Shown here in pieces: positions 17,209 to 26,355 of a stretch of 64,000 bases of DNA. Under the pieces are notes generated by a model. It had not been told where the DNA came from and did no database searches. It saw only the letters and a list, made by a program, of their open reading frames with translations. A program made the position numbers and the translations under genes. The number at the start of each line of letters is the position of its first letter. Position 1 is the stretch's first letter. The DNA lies in NCBI GenBank assembly GCA_016710275.1, contig JADJXS010000001.1, forward strand, positions 3,038,001-3,102,000, read 5' to 3'. This DNA is from Phycisphaerales bacterium. Lineage in GTDB: Bacteria; Planctomycetota; Phycisphaerae; UBA1845; Fen-1342.

Positions 17209-18831
17209 ATGGCGAATCGGCTCAAGATGGCGAAGGTTCATTCCATTCAGACGTTGCACGCGGCGGGCTGGTCGCAGCGGCGGATTGCGCGGGTGCTGGG
17301 CGTAGATCGCGGCACGGTAGCCCGCTATGTTCAGGCGGCGCGGGCGGTTGAGCAAAACCAGCCGAACCTGCCCACCGGTCCGCCGGACGATCAAGACCAG
17401 CCAAACCCGCCCACCGGGTCGGGCGGTGCATCGGGAGGTCAAAACCAGCCGAACCCGCCCGCCGGGTCAGGGGCCGGCCAGCCGCTGCGCCGCTGCGAGA
17501 AGTGATCGGCGCGTGGCTGGCGCGGGTTGTCGGCCCAGCGCATCTGGCAGGACTTGAAGGCCGAGCACGCTTTTTCCGGCGGGTACGACAGCGTCAAGCG
17601 TTTCTTAAGCGGCTGCAAGGGGAGCAGCGCCGCCGTTCCGGCGGATGGAGTGCGCTGCGGGCGAGGAAGCGCAGGTGGACTTCGGCCGCGGCGCGCCGGT
17701 CCTGGCGCCGGCCGAGCCGGGGTTGAAGGGCGACGCATCCTCGGGATCGCGCCGCGGCCGGCGGCGCTACCGCCGCCCGCACGTACTGCGGGTGGTGCTG
17801 AGCCATTCGCGCAAGGGGTACAGCGAAGTCGTCGAGCGCCAGACGACCGACAACTTCATCCGCTGTCTGGAGAACGCCTTTCAGCACTTCGGCGGCGTGC
17901 CGCGGATGCTGGTGATCGACAACCTGAAGGCCGCGGTGACCAAGGCCGACTGGTTCGACCCGGGCTGAATCCCAAGCTCCAGGCCTTCGCCGAGCACTGC
18001 GGCACGGTGATCGTGCCAACCCGGCCGTACACGCCGCGGCACAAGGGCAAGGTCGAGCGCGGCGTTGACTACGTGCAGGAGAACGCGCTCAAAGGCCGGA
18101 CCTTTGACAGCCTGGCCGACCAGAACCGCTATCTGGCCGAATGGGAAGCCGCCGTCGCGGACACGCGCATCCACGGCACGACGCGCCAGCAGGTCGGCAG
18201 GGTCTTCGAGCAGATCGAGCGGCCGGCGCTGCGGCCGCTGCCGGCCACGCGCTTCCCGTGCTTCCAGGAAGGCCAACGCATCGTCAATCGCGACGGCCAC
18301 GTTGAAGTCGCCAAAGCCTATTACTCGGCGCCGCCCGAGTTCCTCGGCCGCAAGGTCTGGATCCGCTGGGACAGCCAGGTCGTGCGGCTCTTCGATCCGC
18401 AGTTCAAGCAGATCGCGATTCACGCCCGACGCGGCTGCCGGCCGCTTCGCCACCGATCAGCGGCACATCGCGCTCCGAGAAGCGCGGCGGCCTCGAGCGC
18501 GGCGCGGTCTGGTGGCTGCGGAAGGCGCAGGCCATCGGCCCCGAGGCCGGCCGCTGGGCCGAGACGCTGCTGGCGCGCGGGATTCACGCCCTGCGCGCCG
18601 TCATGGGGCTGGTCAGCCTGACGCAGCGCCACGCGAGCGGCGCGGTGGAACAGGCCTGCGCCAGCGCCCGCGCCCATGCCGCCTGGCGACTGCGCGACCT
18701 GCAATCTGCTCAAACGCCAGGCGCCGCCCCAGCAGGAGCGATTCGAGTTCATCACCGAGCACCCGCTGATCCGGTCCTTGTCGGACTACGGCCGGCTGGT
18801 GCGTTCCGCCTTCGAGGGGCTGCACGCATGA
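17209..18831 (+). pseudogene. istA: IstA transposase of IS21 copy 1, frameshifted
   Basis: IS21 transposase in pieces. It begins MANRLKMAKVHSIQTLHAAG with an HTH (SQRRIARVLGVDRGTVARY). A Gln/Pro/Gly-rich repeat linker follows. The catalytic core has AQVDFG and MLVIDNLKAAV, then TPRHKGKVERGVDYVQENALKG and the C-terminal beta-barrel region. At least three frame changes occur (near 17.5, 17.95 and 18.44 kb). The second copy is broken at different points, so neither encodes an uninterrupted protein. The stop lies at 18829-18831, 52 bases before istB. The start is placed at the ATG preceding the HTH. Confidence 0.85.
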
Positions 18832-18883
18832 AAAAAGACCAGAAAAGGCTTCTTCCCTCCGGAGAGCACCAGGGAGACCTCCC

Positions 18884-19672
18884 ATGAATGACGCCCTGCA
18901 CCGCCCTGACCCGCCTGCGCCTCTCGGGCCTGGCCCATTCGCTGGACGTGCGATTGGCCGAGGCCAGCGGCAACCGGCTCGGCCATGCCGAGTTCCTGGA
19001 ACTTGTGCTCCAGGACGAGTTACTCGTCCGCAACGACCGGTTGATCGGCCGCCGCACCAAGGCCGCCGGCTTCCGCGAGCAGAAAACGCTCGAAGACTTC
19101 GACTGGCAGTTCAATCCGTCGATCAAGCGGAAAATCATCTTCGACCTGGCCGCCTGGCCGCTTCCTCCGCGAAGCGCGCGACGTGCTGCTGCTCGGCCCG
19201 CCCGGCACGGGCAAGAGCCACCTGGCCCAGGCCATCGGCCACGCCGTCATCAAGGCCGGCGCCACCGTGCTCTATCGCTCCATCTTCGATCTGGTCCGCG
19301 ACTTCCTCGGCGACGAAGCCGTCAGCGGACACGAGAAAACCCTCGACCGCTATCTGCGGCCCGGGCTGGTCATCATCGACGACATGGGCATGGAAGCAGC
19401 TCCCCAAACGCTCAGGAGAGTACCTGTTCGAGATCATCATGCGCCGCTACCAGGTCCGCGCCACCATGATGACCTCAAATCGCCCGCTGGAAGACTGGGG
19501 CAAACTGATCGGCGACGTGCCGGCCGCGACCGCTATCCTCGACCGCTTCCTGCACAACGCCGAGGTGATCAATATCACCGGCCGCAGCTACCGCCTCCGC
19601 GACCACGCCGCCAAACCCGAGGCCACTCAAAAGAAGAAACCAAAACCCGCTTGCGAACCCGTGGCGAAGTGA
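18884..19672 (+). pseudogene. istB: IstB helper ATPase of IS21 copy 1, frameshifted
   Basis: IstB AAA+ ATPase that assists IstA. The pieces are recognisable in order: LTRLRLSGLAHSLDVRLAEA, the Walker A segment LLLGPPGTGKSHLAQAIGH, Walker B LVIIDDMG, and TMMTSNRPLEDWGK near the end. Two or more frame changes separate them. Near the start, copy 1 lacks two bases (CG) that copy 2 retains. Near the Walker B motif the copies differ again by single bases. Full-length IstB is about 260 residues, which matches the span. Confidence 0.85.
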
Positions 19673-19740
19673 GCATCATGCAAAAAACTGGCTGGTTTTG
19701 ACCCGCCCACCTCTGGCTGCATTTAACCTGCCCGGTGACA

Positions 19741-19814
19741 GTTCCGTTCGGTGCCGGCGCGTCCGCGGCGGGGACTGGCTGCTGCGACTCGTCTGGCTTC
19801 TTAGCCTTGGGCAT
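19741..19814 (-). pseudogene. 5' fragment of a TIR-like/deoxyribosyltransferase-like gene
   Basis: First 24 codons (starting MPKAKKPDESQQP) of a gene whose remainder is now at 29017-30014 and 30847-30953. ATG 19814 lies one base after the hsdS stop (TAA 19816-19818), so the two genes formed an operon. The fragment ends at the IS21 boundary with CGGAAC, which is repeated at 29011-29016 beside the other IS21 copy. Joining the three pieces after removing the duplicated bases gives exactly 393 codons. Confidence 0.85.
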
Positions 19815-19815
19815 T

Positions 19816-20287
19816 TTACAGTTCTCCGCGAAACGCCCGCTGGACGAGCGAATCGAATAAGCCGTCGGTATTCTGTCGAACGGCCAGGGCGTGACTTTGC
19901 GCTTCCCGCACCTCACCCACGATCCGTGTAAATCGCTCCTGAAGGTTCTTGGGCGGCACCGGGATCTGCAGTGCGTTCAGAATCGCAAGGTTGATGTTCT
20001 TCTGGGCGACCTGGGGTGCAGACTGATCCAAGTTCTTCTGAATCCCGACGAACCACTCACGGACGTACTCGATGGTGACACGATCTCCCGCGACAAGGCC
20101 GACGACGCTGTCGGGGAAGCAGGCGTCAAAGGCTAGAATGCCCGTCTTCCCAATGTTCGCAGCGATGGTGATGCACAGCGTGCCTTTCGGCCAGAGCTTG
20201 CTCTGAGCGAGCCCTTCTTCCGAGTATGTCTGTGAATATGTTCGAATAACACCATCGCAGTTGGCAATGTCGCCCGTCTGTACTAAC
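19816..20287 (-). pseudogene. hsdS: Type I restriction specificity subunit, C-terminal fragment
   Basis: C-terminal half of an HsdS target-recognition subunit. The frame runs from the IS630 junction near 20287: TGDIANCDGVIRTYSQTYSE, KGTLCITIAANIGKTGI, FPDSVVGLV, then the HsdS hallmark QKNINLAILNALQIPVPP and the closing LFDSLVQRAFRGEL. The N-terminal recognition domain and hsdM/hsdR are missing, presumably deleted together with the integrase 3' half when or after IS630 inserted. It cannot give a working restriction system alone. The TIR-like gene began immediately after it. Confidence 0.85.
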
Positions 20288-21311
20288 TAGTTCATAATAT
20301 AGTCTACGCTTGGGGCGCGGAAGAAGGATCGGACGAGCGGCGGGTTGGCCGCGATGGCTTCGAGGTCGGCCTCGACGCGGGCGCGCAGCGACTCGTTCTC
20401 CCGCAACGGCGTTTTGGAGACGCCCTTTTGCCGCAGGTGATTCCAGACAAACTCATCGGGGTTCAGGTCCGGGGCGTAGCCGGGAAGAAAGTGCAGCTCC
20501 AGCCGGCCGCCCAGCGACTGCACAAACTCCGCGACCTGCCTGGCGATGTGGGCCGGGTGCCGGTCCAACACCAGAAACACCGGCCGGCGGCGATAACGCA
20601 GAAAACCCTTCAGAAAGAGGATGAACTGCTCCTTGTTCAGCCGGCCCTCGTACGTTGTACCAGAACGCCCCCAGCCGATTCACGGCCGAGATGGCGTTGA
20701 CCGATTGCCGTCGGCCGCTGGTCGCGACCACCGGCGTGCGGCCCCGGGCGCCCCAGGTGCGTTGCAGCGGCGCATCCGAACGGATGCCCGCCTCGTCCAG
20801 AAAGAAAATGTCCGCCCCGCGGCGTCCCGCACGCTTTTGCAGAGCCGGGTACTGCTCGCGCTTCCACCGGTCGATCGCGGCCGGGTCGCGCTCGTAGGCC
20901 CGTCGCAGCGGCTTCTGCGGCGTGATGTTCAGTTCGGCCAGCAGCCGGCCCACCGACGTGATGCTCAGGCGGATCTTCATCTTCTGTTGAATCAGCGTCG
21001 CCACGATCTTGCCCGTCCAGGTTTCGAAGTCAAAGCCATGCTGCCGCGGATCCTTGCCGCAGATCCAGCGCCGCACCTCCCGCTTCTGGCGGGCCGACAG
21101 CTTGTCCGGCCGGCCCGTGCCCTTGCGCGACGCCAGCGCCGCCTCCCCGCCGCGCTTCGCGACCCGCAGCCACTTGTAGATGGTCGTGCGACACAGCCCG
21201 TATGCGCGGATGACTTCGCTCGGCCGCTCGCCCTCCCGCACCCGGCGAACCGCCATCTTCCGAACCGCTTCACTGGCTTCGTGCGACAATGTGCGGCCAT
21301 CGATCGTCATG
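20287..21311 (-). pseudogene. IS630 transposase, frameshifted
   Basis: IS630-type transposase. The N-terminal HTH region (VRRVREGERPSEVIRAYGL) and the winged-helix part run to the first catalytic motif FFLDEAGIRS and to the LGAFWYNVRG region. The second part, in another frame from about 20640, carries FLVLDRHPAHIA and LPGYAPDLNPDE, the second and third acidic residues of the DDE triad, and ends at the terminal repeat. One frame change near 20.6 kb separates them. Some IS630 elements use programmed frameshifting, so the break may be natural; nothing here proves it. Confidence 0.83.
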
Positions 21312-21359
21312 CCGACAGTATACCACACACTACGGAAATGTGTAGGCCACATTATGAAC
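20290..21359 (-). mobile_element. IS630-family insertion sequence
   Basis: A 1,070-bp element flanked by TA on both sides (20288-20289 and 21360-21361), the obligatory IS630/Tc1 target duplication. Inverted ends start GTTCATAAT. It separates an hsdS fragment from an integrase fragment, genes that are not normal neighbours, so a deletion next to the element is likely in addition to its insertion. Confidence 0.88.
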
Positions 21360-21361
21360 TA

Positions 21362-21594
21362 TTTAGTAACTCAGCCAGCCACGATTGAAGCGACGGATCG
21401 GTCTGACCGCCGGACGCTTTGAAGAACGCTAGCAGCTTCGTGAAGTTCCGGACGAACTCATCAGTCGCAGCACGACTCGTAAACGTCGGGATGGAGCGGC
21501 GTTGGCCGTTTTGATCGCGGAACTGGACGTACCATTTGGAGCTCTTCCGGGGCTTCCCGTCGCGGCCGCGATATGCCGATTTGAACAGACGCAT
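21362..21594 (-). pseudogene. Tyrosine integrase, N-terminal fragment
   Basis: First 73 or so residues (MRLFKSAYRGRDGKPRKSSK to LQSWLAEL), nearly identical to the start of the full integrase at 42502. The catalytic domain is missing; the frame runs into the IS630 junction and stops after LNSS. It belongs to the decayed copy of the integrative-element module. Confidence 0.9.
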
Positions 21595-21625
21595 GAGTGA
21601 AACCCTCCGGAGTCGTCGCTGTGGA

Positions 21626-21886
21626 TCAGCGGCCTTCCTTCGTCTCACGAGGCTCCCAACGATCGCGGGGCGGCGCCCCGGCTGCAAGCCATGCTTCCAG
21701 GTTTTTGCGGTCCCAGCGCACGACGCGACCGAGCCGAACCGGCCGTGGCAGCTTGCCGATGCTGTGCAGCTTCCAGACGTGGGCGCGGCTGATGCCGAGC
21801 ACCTCCGCCACTTCTTCGGCCGACAGGGCAATTTTGCCGACAACTGCGACGACTCCATCGCGATTCGGTTGGGTGAGCTTCATCAT
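21626..21886 (-). CDS. Excisionase/AlpA-like HTH protein, paralogue copy 1
   Basis: An 86-residue protein with a MerR-like HTH of the excisionase/AlpA (HTH_17) type: LSAEEVAEVLGISRAHVWKLHSIGKLPRPVRLGRVVRWDRKNLEAWL. The Arg-Val-Val-Arg-Trp strand and Leu-Glu-Ala-Trp-Leu helix are characteristic. It most likely binds the element's ends to direct excision, or regulates integrase. It is still intact although the integrase next to it is truncated. The paralogue at 42220-42471 is about 85% identical by eye. Confidence 0.82.
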   Translation of the reverse strand: MMKLTQPNRDGVVAVVGKIALSAEEVAEVLGISRAHVWKLHSIGKLPRPVRLGRVVRWDRKNLEAWLAAGAPPRDRWEPRETKEGR

Positions 21887-21921
21887 GTGTCCTCTGTCGT
21901 ATCTGGCAAACGGAGAGTCAT

Positions 21922-22206
21922 TCAGCGCTCGACAATCAGTCCAGTCAGCTCGACCAGACGGGACCGCAGCCGCAACGCAGTGCCGAATTCGCGCGCCAAC
22001 GACGGCGCGCGCTCTTCCAGCAACTCGGCGACTCGGCGGCGGTTACGATTCGTGAGTTCGACCGGTCCGGTCGTCAGTTCGCTGAAGCCGCGATTCTCAA
22101 CCATCAGCAATCCGACTGTGATCGCGAAGAGTTCGAAGTCGCTCGGCGGACGGATTGGGCGCAGGCTTGTCGCGGCCGCCATCTTCGTCAGGTCGTAGAT
22201 CACCAT
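21922..22206 (-). CDS. Conserved small protein of the integrative element, copy 1
   Basis: A 94-residue protein (GTG start), MVIYDLTKMAAATSLRPIRP to LTGLIVER. No known domain recognised. It is mainly helical with an Arg-rich centre (NRRRVAELLEERAPSLAREFG). The paralogue at 41896-42186 occupies the same place between immA and xis, showing that it is a standard part of this element. Function unknown; a DNA-binding or accessory role would be a guess. Confidence 0.7.
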   Translation of the reverse strand: MVIYDLTKMAAATSLRPIRPPSDFELFAITVGLLMVENRGFSELTTGPVELTNRNRRRVAELLEERAPSLAREFGTALRLRSRLVELTGLIVER

Positions 22207-22271
22207 TCGTCATTCCTCCGCCGTTCCTATGTGCGCACTCACAGGAACACTGCGAACAAGAAAACTCCGAT

Positions 22272-22664
22272 TCAACGACCGCCGGACGGCGGCGTAGCGA
22301 CGGACGGCGTCGGTTTCGGCATCAAGTCGTAGAAGAGTCGGCTCGGGATCAGCGTCCGACGCCCGCCGCCGGCGAGCTGAAGACTGTGCGCGCGGATCAG
22401 CGTGGCCGTCTTTGAGACGCCGAAAGAGTGGCTGAGCGCGGGGACGAAAATGTTCTGCCACATCTTCAGCGACTGATCGCTGGCCATCATCAGCTCGGTC
22501 AAGCACCAGTGCGGATCAGCCCCGATGCCGCGTGCAATCAGAATCACTTCTCGCTCGAACAGATTCGCGGGCAGTAGAAATGCCGCAGCGAAGCGATCCG
22601 CTTGCCGCTCGATCTCATCGTCGAAAACAATCTCCGGCTCGTCATCGTCGGAGACGCGCCTCAA
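22272..22664 (-). pseudogene. ImmA/IrrE metallopeptidase, C-terminal fragment
   Basis: About 127 residues (VSDDDEPEIVFDDEIERQADR onward) matching the C-terminal half of the complete peptidase at 41101-41829. The N-terminal half with the zinc-binding HELAH motif is absent. Instead the frame joins the 256-bp non-coding repeat at 22674, so a deletion removed the xre gene and the front of immA. Not expected to be active. Confidence 0.82.
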
Positions 22665-22673
22665 GCGGCGCGC

Positions 22674-22929
22674 GGTGAAAAGCTCAACTGCGAAAGGCGG
22701 GAAACCGCTTCTGGGTGAGATCGATCGGAGACGTGCCGAACTGCGTTAGAAAGACCTTCGCTAACGGGTAAGGGGAGCTTCTAGATTCGTACCCCGAAAT
22801 CGCGCGCCATGCGGCGGGCGAAACGATGTCAACGGCGGAAGCCGTCGGCGTACAGCGATGCGAGCGACGTGTGCGGGAGAGACGCACGCGCTGCTTCCAG
22901 GTCAAGCGACGTGAACGATCGATCGGAGA
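22674..22929 (-). repeat. 256-bp conserved element of unknown nature, copy 1
   Basis: About 97% identical (8 differences seen) to 39683-39938 in the opposite orientation. It occurs at the same side of both integrative-element modules. The adjoining 22932-23011 also matches 39041-39120. No protein assignment is convincing: an open frame spans both copies, but several of the substitutions change residues. It may be an RNA gene, an element end or a regulatory region. Confidence 0.75.
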
Positions 22930-23065
22930 TCGCATGATGCGAACCGATGAGCTGGCGGCGACGCCGACAGCAAGCATTGGTGCGCGAAGGCGGGGAAGCG
23001 ACGGCATTCGGCTTAGTCCCCCGCATCCGTCGGAGCGGCCCGCGCTCGGGCTGTGGAGATTTCGT

Positions 23066-23698
23066 TCATGCCCGGTCCGTCCACGCTGCCGGCGTAGCCT
23101 CGCGGACCTGTCTAAGCTGTTCTTCGAGAGCGGCGATCTTCGCCTGCAATTCGGCGATTACGGGTGCGATGTACCGCTGCGAAAAGCGTTTATGGATGTG
23201 TTGCGGGCAGTTGACGTCCCACGTCGCCACGGTGAATACGATGGCTCGCTCGACCTTGCCGTGATAGTCCGGATCGCGGAACCGCTCAAGCAACTCGGCG
23301 TCATCCTCGATGACCTTGGCCGTGCCCCATAGCTTGACGCGCCTTGAGTTCGCGTAATCCATCAGGAAAATAAACGCCCTGGGATTCTCCGACAGGTTCC
23401 CCAGTGTGATGTACTGGCGATTGCCGCCAAAATCCGCAAACCCGAGCGTCTCGTCATCGAGGACTTTCAGAAAGCCGGGAGGGCCGCCCCGGTACTGAAT
23501 GTACGGCTGGCCTTCGCGGTTGGCCGTGCCGAGATAGAACATGTCCAGCACGGCCACGAATTCCGTGAGGTCCGGTGTGATGCGTGTTTTCCACCCTCGG
23601 CCCTGCTCGACCTTGGCATAGCTGGCTCGTGAGCCTTTGGCCTGCTGGATCTGTTTCACCGCCGGCGTGAAGGCGACATCGCTCGGGTACTGCCGCAT
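23066..23698 (-). CDS. PNPOx-like split-barrel flavoprotein
   Basis: A 210-residue member of the pyridoxamine 5'-phosphate oxidase-like family. Features: FVAVLDMFYLGTANREGQPYIQYRGGPPGFLKVLDDETLGFADFGG style FMN-binding beta-barrel, LSENPRAFIFLMDYANSRRVKLWGTAKV, and a C-terminal coiled helix (IAALEEQLRQVREA). Such proteins usually reduce small electrophiles or act as general flavin reductases rather than making PLP. ATG 23698 is preferred over the upstream frame start. It lies downstream of the CMD-family gene in the same direction and may share its TetR control. Confidence 0.8.
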   Translation of the reverse strand: MRQYPSDVAFTPAVKQIQQAKGSRASYAKVEQGRGWKTRITPDLTEFVAVLDMFYLGTANREGQPYIQYRGGPPGFLKVLDDETLGFADFGGNRQYITLGNLSENPRAFIFLMDYANSRRVKLWGTAKVIEDDAELLERFRDPDYHGKVERAIVFTVATWDVNCPQHIHKRFSQRYIAPVIAELQAKIAALEEQLRQVREATPAAWTDRA

Positions 23699-23772
23699 GA
23701 CTCTCGCGCTCCAGTCTCTCAAAGGAACCCGGCCGGCCTTGAGAATGGCCGGCCGGGCATGATCACTCCATG

Positions 23773-24333
23773 TCAGGCAGCACAGGCGGCGCAGTGGACC
23801 AAGGCCGGCGCCTCCGGAATATCCAACGCGGTCTCGGCCACGTTGTTAATGAAGTTCGTGAAATGCCCGACGACGAGACTGGCGACGATCTCGACGATCT
23901 CGGTGTCGCCGAACCCCGCCTGCCGAACGGCCCGCAGGTCGTCGTCGCGCACCTTGCCCTTCGATTCAAGCACGGCCTTCGCAAACTTCAAGGCGGCGTT
24001 TGCACGGACGTCCTTTGCCTGGGTGGACCGGCCTTCGAGGAGCTCGGCGGCGGTCAGGCCGGCGGCAGGCCCCATGGCGGTAAGGATCGACGTGCAGTAG
24101 GCGCAGGCGTTGGATTCGCTCGACGCGAGCTTCACCTGATGGTGCAGCTTGTCGCCGATTGCGATGCCCTTCATTGCCGTGCTGAGAGCGAGAAAGCTCT
24201 CGAGGACGGCAGGCGAGTTGGCCATCACTCTCGCGGCATTGGGCACGACGCCGAAGGCTTGCTCGACGGTCGCAAGCAGCTCCTTTGTGCGGCCCTGTGC
24301 GTGTTTGGGATCGACGGATCGAATTCGTTGCAT
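23773..24333 (-). CDS. Carboxymuconolactone decarboxylase/AhpD-family protein
   Basis: A 186-residue alkylhydroperoxidase AhpD-core protein with active-site SNACAYCTSIL (CxxC, both cysteine codons) and a C-terminal helix bundle ending in a second Cys pair (HCAACAA). GGAGA precedes the ATG. A 20-bp palindrome upstream (24423-24442) matches one over the adjacent tetR promoter, so the repressor probably controls it. It acts in the cytoplasm in peroxide or electrophile defence (family inference). It contrasts with the selenium version at 16189, which belongs to the same superfamily. Confidence 0.85.
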   Translation of the reverse strand: MQRIRSVDPKHAQGRTKELLATVEQAFGVVPNAARVMANSPAVLESFLALSTAMKGIAIGDKLHHQVKLASSESNACAYCTSILTAMGPAAGLTAAELLEGRSTQAKDVRANAALKFAKAVLESKGKVRDDDLRAVRQAGFGDTEIVEIVASLVVGHFTNFINNVAETALDIPEAPALVHCAACAA

Positions 24334-24422
24334 GGAGATTTCTCCTGGTTCTGATGATCTCGCGGCGGCCTGACGTGCCGCATGGCCGTCTACCGAGGTC
24401 GTCGCGTTCTGCTCTCGCGATA

Positions 24423-24442
24423 TATACAGACAGGTCTGTATA
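24423..24442. promoter_or_regulatory. Palindromic TetR-type operator upstream of the CMD gene
   Basis: Perfect palindrome TATACAGACAGGTCTGTATA apart from its two central bases. The near-identical site at 25061-25080 lies in the tetR promoter. This pairing identifies the likely operator and the regulon (tetR, CMD gene, possibly PNPOx gene). Confidence 0.82.
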
Positions 24443-24467
24443 GTCGATGCCGAAAAAAAAAGGCCGG

Positions 24468-25052
24468 TCAGACTCCCTTCACGCCTTCGACCAGTTTGAG
24501 CGCTGCGTCGCGGGCCACGCCGGCGGCGGCGGCCGTCCCCTGAATCACGGCGGTCATGATCGCCCCTTCGACGAGCAGGGCGATCGCCGGTACCACCTTC
24601 GCGGCACCCTTGCCGGTTGATTCTCCAACCAGGTCCTGCAACATTTCGGTGAAACGCCGTTTATGGTCACGGACGAACTGCGTTCCCTGGTGAGCGGGGT
24701 CGGCGAGCTCCACGGCGGCGTTCTGAAACGCACAGCCCCGAAATCCCGGCGACTCGAACCAGTCTTTGAGCGCGGCGAAGAACGCCCGCAATTTATCCTT
24801 GCTCCGTCCGAAGTGCCGCTCCATTGCCGAGCGGAAGAACTCCAGCACCCGCGCTTCCCGATACTGGAGGACGGCCAGAATCAGGTCGTCCTTCGACGGA
24901 AAGTGCGTGTACAGCGTCATCTTGGCCACGCCGGCCTCGGCGATCACGCGGTCGATGCCCACCGTTCGAATGCCGTCCTGGTAGAACAGGCGGTCGGCGG
25001 CCTCCAGGAGGCGCTGTTTGGCTTCCGATTTGGCGGCTAGTTTCGTACCCAC
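24468..25052 (-). CDS. TetR-family transcriptional repressor
   Basis: A 194-residue TetR/AcrR regulator. The N-terminal HTH is typical: AKQRLLEAADRLFYQDGIRTVGIDRVIAEAGVAKMTLYTHFPSKDDL. The C-terminal ligand domain resembles the YcdC/RutR- or LmrA-type subfamily with GCAFQNAAVELADP. The GTG start lies just six bases from a consensus -10 box, so the mRNA is probably leaderless. The palindrome TATACAGAC...GTCTGTCTA sits between its -35 and -10, implying autorepression. The likely inducer is a small electrophile or xenobiotic, unknown here. Confidence 0.88.
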   Translation of the reverse strand: MGTKLAAKSEAKQRLLEAADRLFYQDGIRTVGIDRVIAEAGVAKMTLYTHFPSKDDLILAVLQYREARVLEFFRSAMERHFGRSKDKLRAFFAALKDWFESPGFRGCAFQNAAVELADPAHQGTQFVRDHKRRFTEMLQDLVGESTGKGAAKVVPAIALLVEGAIMTAVIQGTAAAAGVARDAALKLVEGVKGV

Positions 25053-25058
25053 GCTCTT

Positions 25059-25086
25059 ATTATACAGACAGGTCTGTCTATGTCAA
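25059..25086 (-). promoter_or_regulatory. tetR promoter with embedded operator
   Basis: On the minus strand TTGACA (25081-25086) and TATAAT (25059-25064) are separated by 16 bases. Both hexamers match the sigma-70 consensus exactly. The spacer contains the operator palindrome (25061-25080), so a bound repressor would block RNA polymerase directly. Confidence 0.85.
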
Positions 25087-25179
25087 GGTTGCTCACGATT
25101 TTTCCCTTTGTTCGGCACGAGAGCTCGGCCGTGCTTGCGACTGCTTGGGGCAGTTTCGCAAGCGCCCCCGCAGACCCGG

Positions 25180-26355
25180 TCAGCGTGCTCCTGCCACTTC
25201 AACTTTCGCGACCAAGTCCGCGCGGCGGTAGAGGCAAGCGCCGCCGGTGCCTTCGCAGACGCCGAAGAGCGCGTAGCCTGACAATTCGACCGCTCCCGCC
25301 GACGCGTCGGCCGGGGCGTGGACCTCGAACTCGATGCTGCGCGGCTCGTCGCTGACGGGCTGCGGCGGGTTCGCCACGGTCAGTTGGCGGTCGCTGACGC
25401 TCCAGCCCGCCGGAGGGTTGACCCAGACAACCAGTGGCTCGCCCTCGTTGTTCCAGTGTCCGCCGGCGCGCGGGTTCGGCCGCAGGACGATATGGACCCG
25501 CGCGGCTTGCCCCGGACGAATCCGCGGGGGGACGACGGTGATCTCGGCGGACGCCAGCGGCGTCGTGTCGCGCGTGATGCGGCCTGCAGGATCGGGTTCG
25601 TCCGGCTGCGTCGCGGCCTGGGAAAACTTCTTCGCCGGAGCGGCCAGCTCCGCACCGGCGGGATCAACGCTGAGCGCCACGGGAGTCTCGCCGCGGGCAC
25701 GAATCTCGCGCCGCGCTGCGTCGACCCAATCGTAGAACGGATAGGGCTTGTCGAGCCGCGGGCCGTACTGCTGGATGCGGCGGCGCCAGATGTACTGGTT
25801 CGGGTTCAGGTCGAGCGCGCGCTGCCAATCGGCGACGGCGGCGGCGAAATCCCCGTCACGCCGCTCTGGCGAGTCATAGCGCATGCGATAGGCCACGCCG
25901 CGCGCGAAGTGTAGCGCGCCGTTTTCGGCGTTGCCTTGCAGTGCTTCGTTCAGCGTCTTGATCACATCGTCAAAACGCGGTTTATCCGTCAGGAGCAGTG
26001 CTTCGTTGCTGCGCCGGAGAGTCGCCGCAATCCCGGTGGGCGCTCTTTCCGCGGCGGATGACGCAGTCGTCGCGGGCGGCGTATCGGCCTCCAGTTCGGC
26101 GGTCAGCTTCTCGGCGGCCTTGCGCGGGTCGCGCAGCACTTCGCGAACCACGCCGCGCTCGTCGATCAGCAGGGCCAGCGGCACAACCGTTACTTCCAGC
26201 AAGTTGAGCGGATCGACGAGGACCGGCCAGTCCATCTGCTTCCACTGCATGAACAGCTTGCAACGGTCGGGATGCTGCTCCTGAGTCAGGCCGACAAGCT
26301 GAAGTGTCCCCTCTTCGCGGAGCTTGCGGGTCGCGTCGTGCCAGACCGGCACGTG
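25180..26355 (-). pseudogene. 3' part of the UxxC selenoprotein: redoxin end, TPR-like and C-terminal domain
   Basis: Continuation of the gene cut at 17092. It starts HVPVWHDATRKLREEGTLQL, runs through LVGLTQEQHPDRC and VTVVPLALLIDERGVVREV (the cis-Pro strand of the thioredoxin fold). A helical TPR-like stretch follows (ALHFARGVAYRMRY, AVADWQRALDLNPNQY). A C-terminal beta-rich domain ends FGVCEGTGGACLYRRADL with a Cys pair, similar to the DsbD/thiol-disulfide N-terminal type. Restored length is 468 codons. The piece retains no start codon of its own with a clear ribosome site and lies against an IS21 end, so it is probably silent. Confidence 0.87.
26337..26353 (-). promoter_or_regulatory. Detached bSECIS-like hairpin
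   Basis: On the minus strand CGTGCC-GGTCT-GGCACG: a perfect six-bp stem with the GGTCT loop sequence known from the E. coli fdhF SECIS. In the restored gene the loop starts 23 bases after the TGA now at 17074, the right distance. The IS insertion fell between the TGA and this hairpin. Confidence 0.82.

Larger units (their letters stand above)
17093..19740 (+). mobile_element. IS21-family insertion sequence, copy 1
   Basis: A 2,648-bp element carrying istA and istB in that order. Imperfect terminal inverted repeats: left TGTCAGCGGGCGGGCAAAAG, right (read inward) TGTCACCGGGCAGGTTAAAT. An inverted second copy lies at 26360-29010. This copy's left flank (CCAA, 17088-17091) matches the outer flank of copy 2's left end read on the other strand (26356-26359), not its own right flank, which shows that the DNA between the copies has been inverted. 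Confidence 0.9.

Noticed and set aside
17641..18000. TGA after KADWFDPG in istA as another selenocysteine codon
   Set aside because: The following coding sequence is in a different frame, no hairpin follows, and transposases do not use Sec; it is a frameshift.
24751..24760. GACTCGAAC as a remnant of the tRNA-Thr attachment site
   Set aside because: It lies inside the tetR coding sequence and does not extend to the rest of the tRNA arm; chance match.
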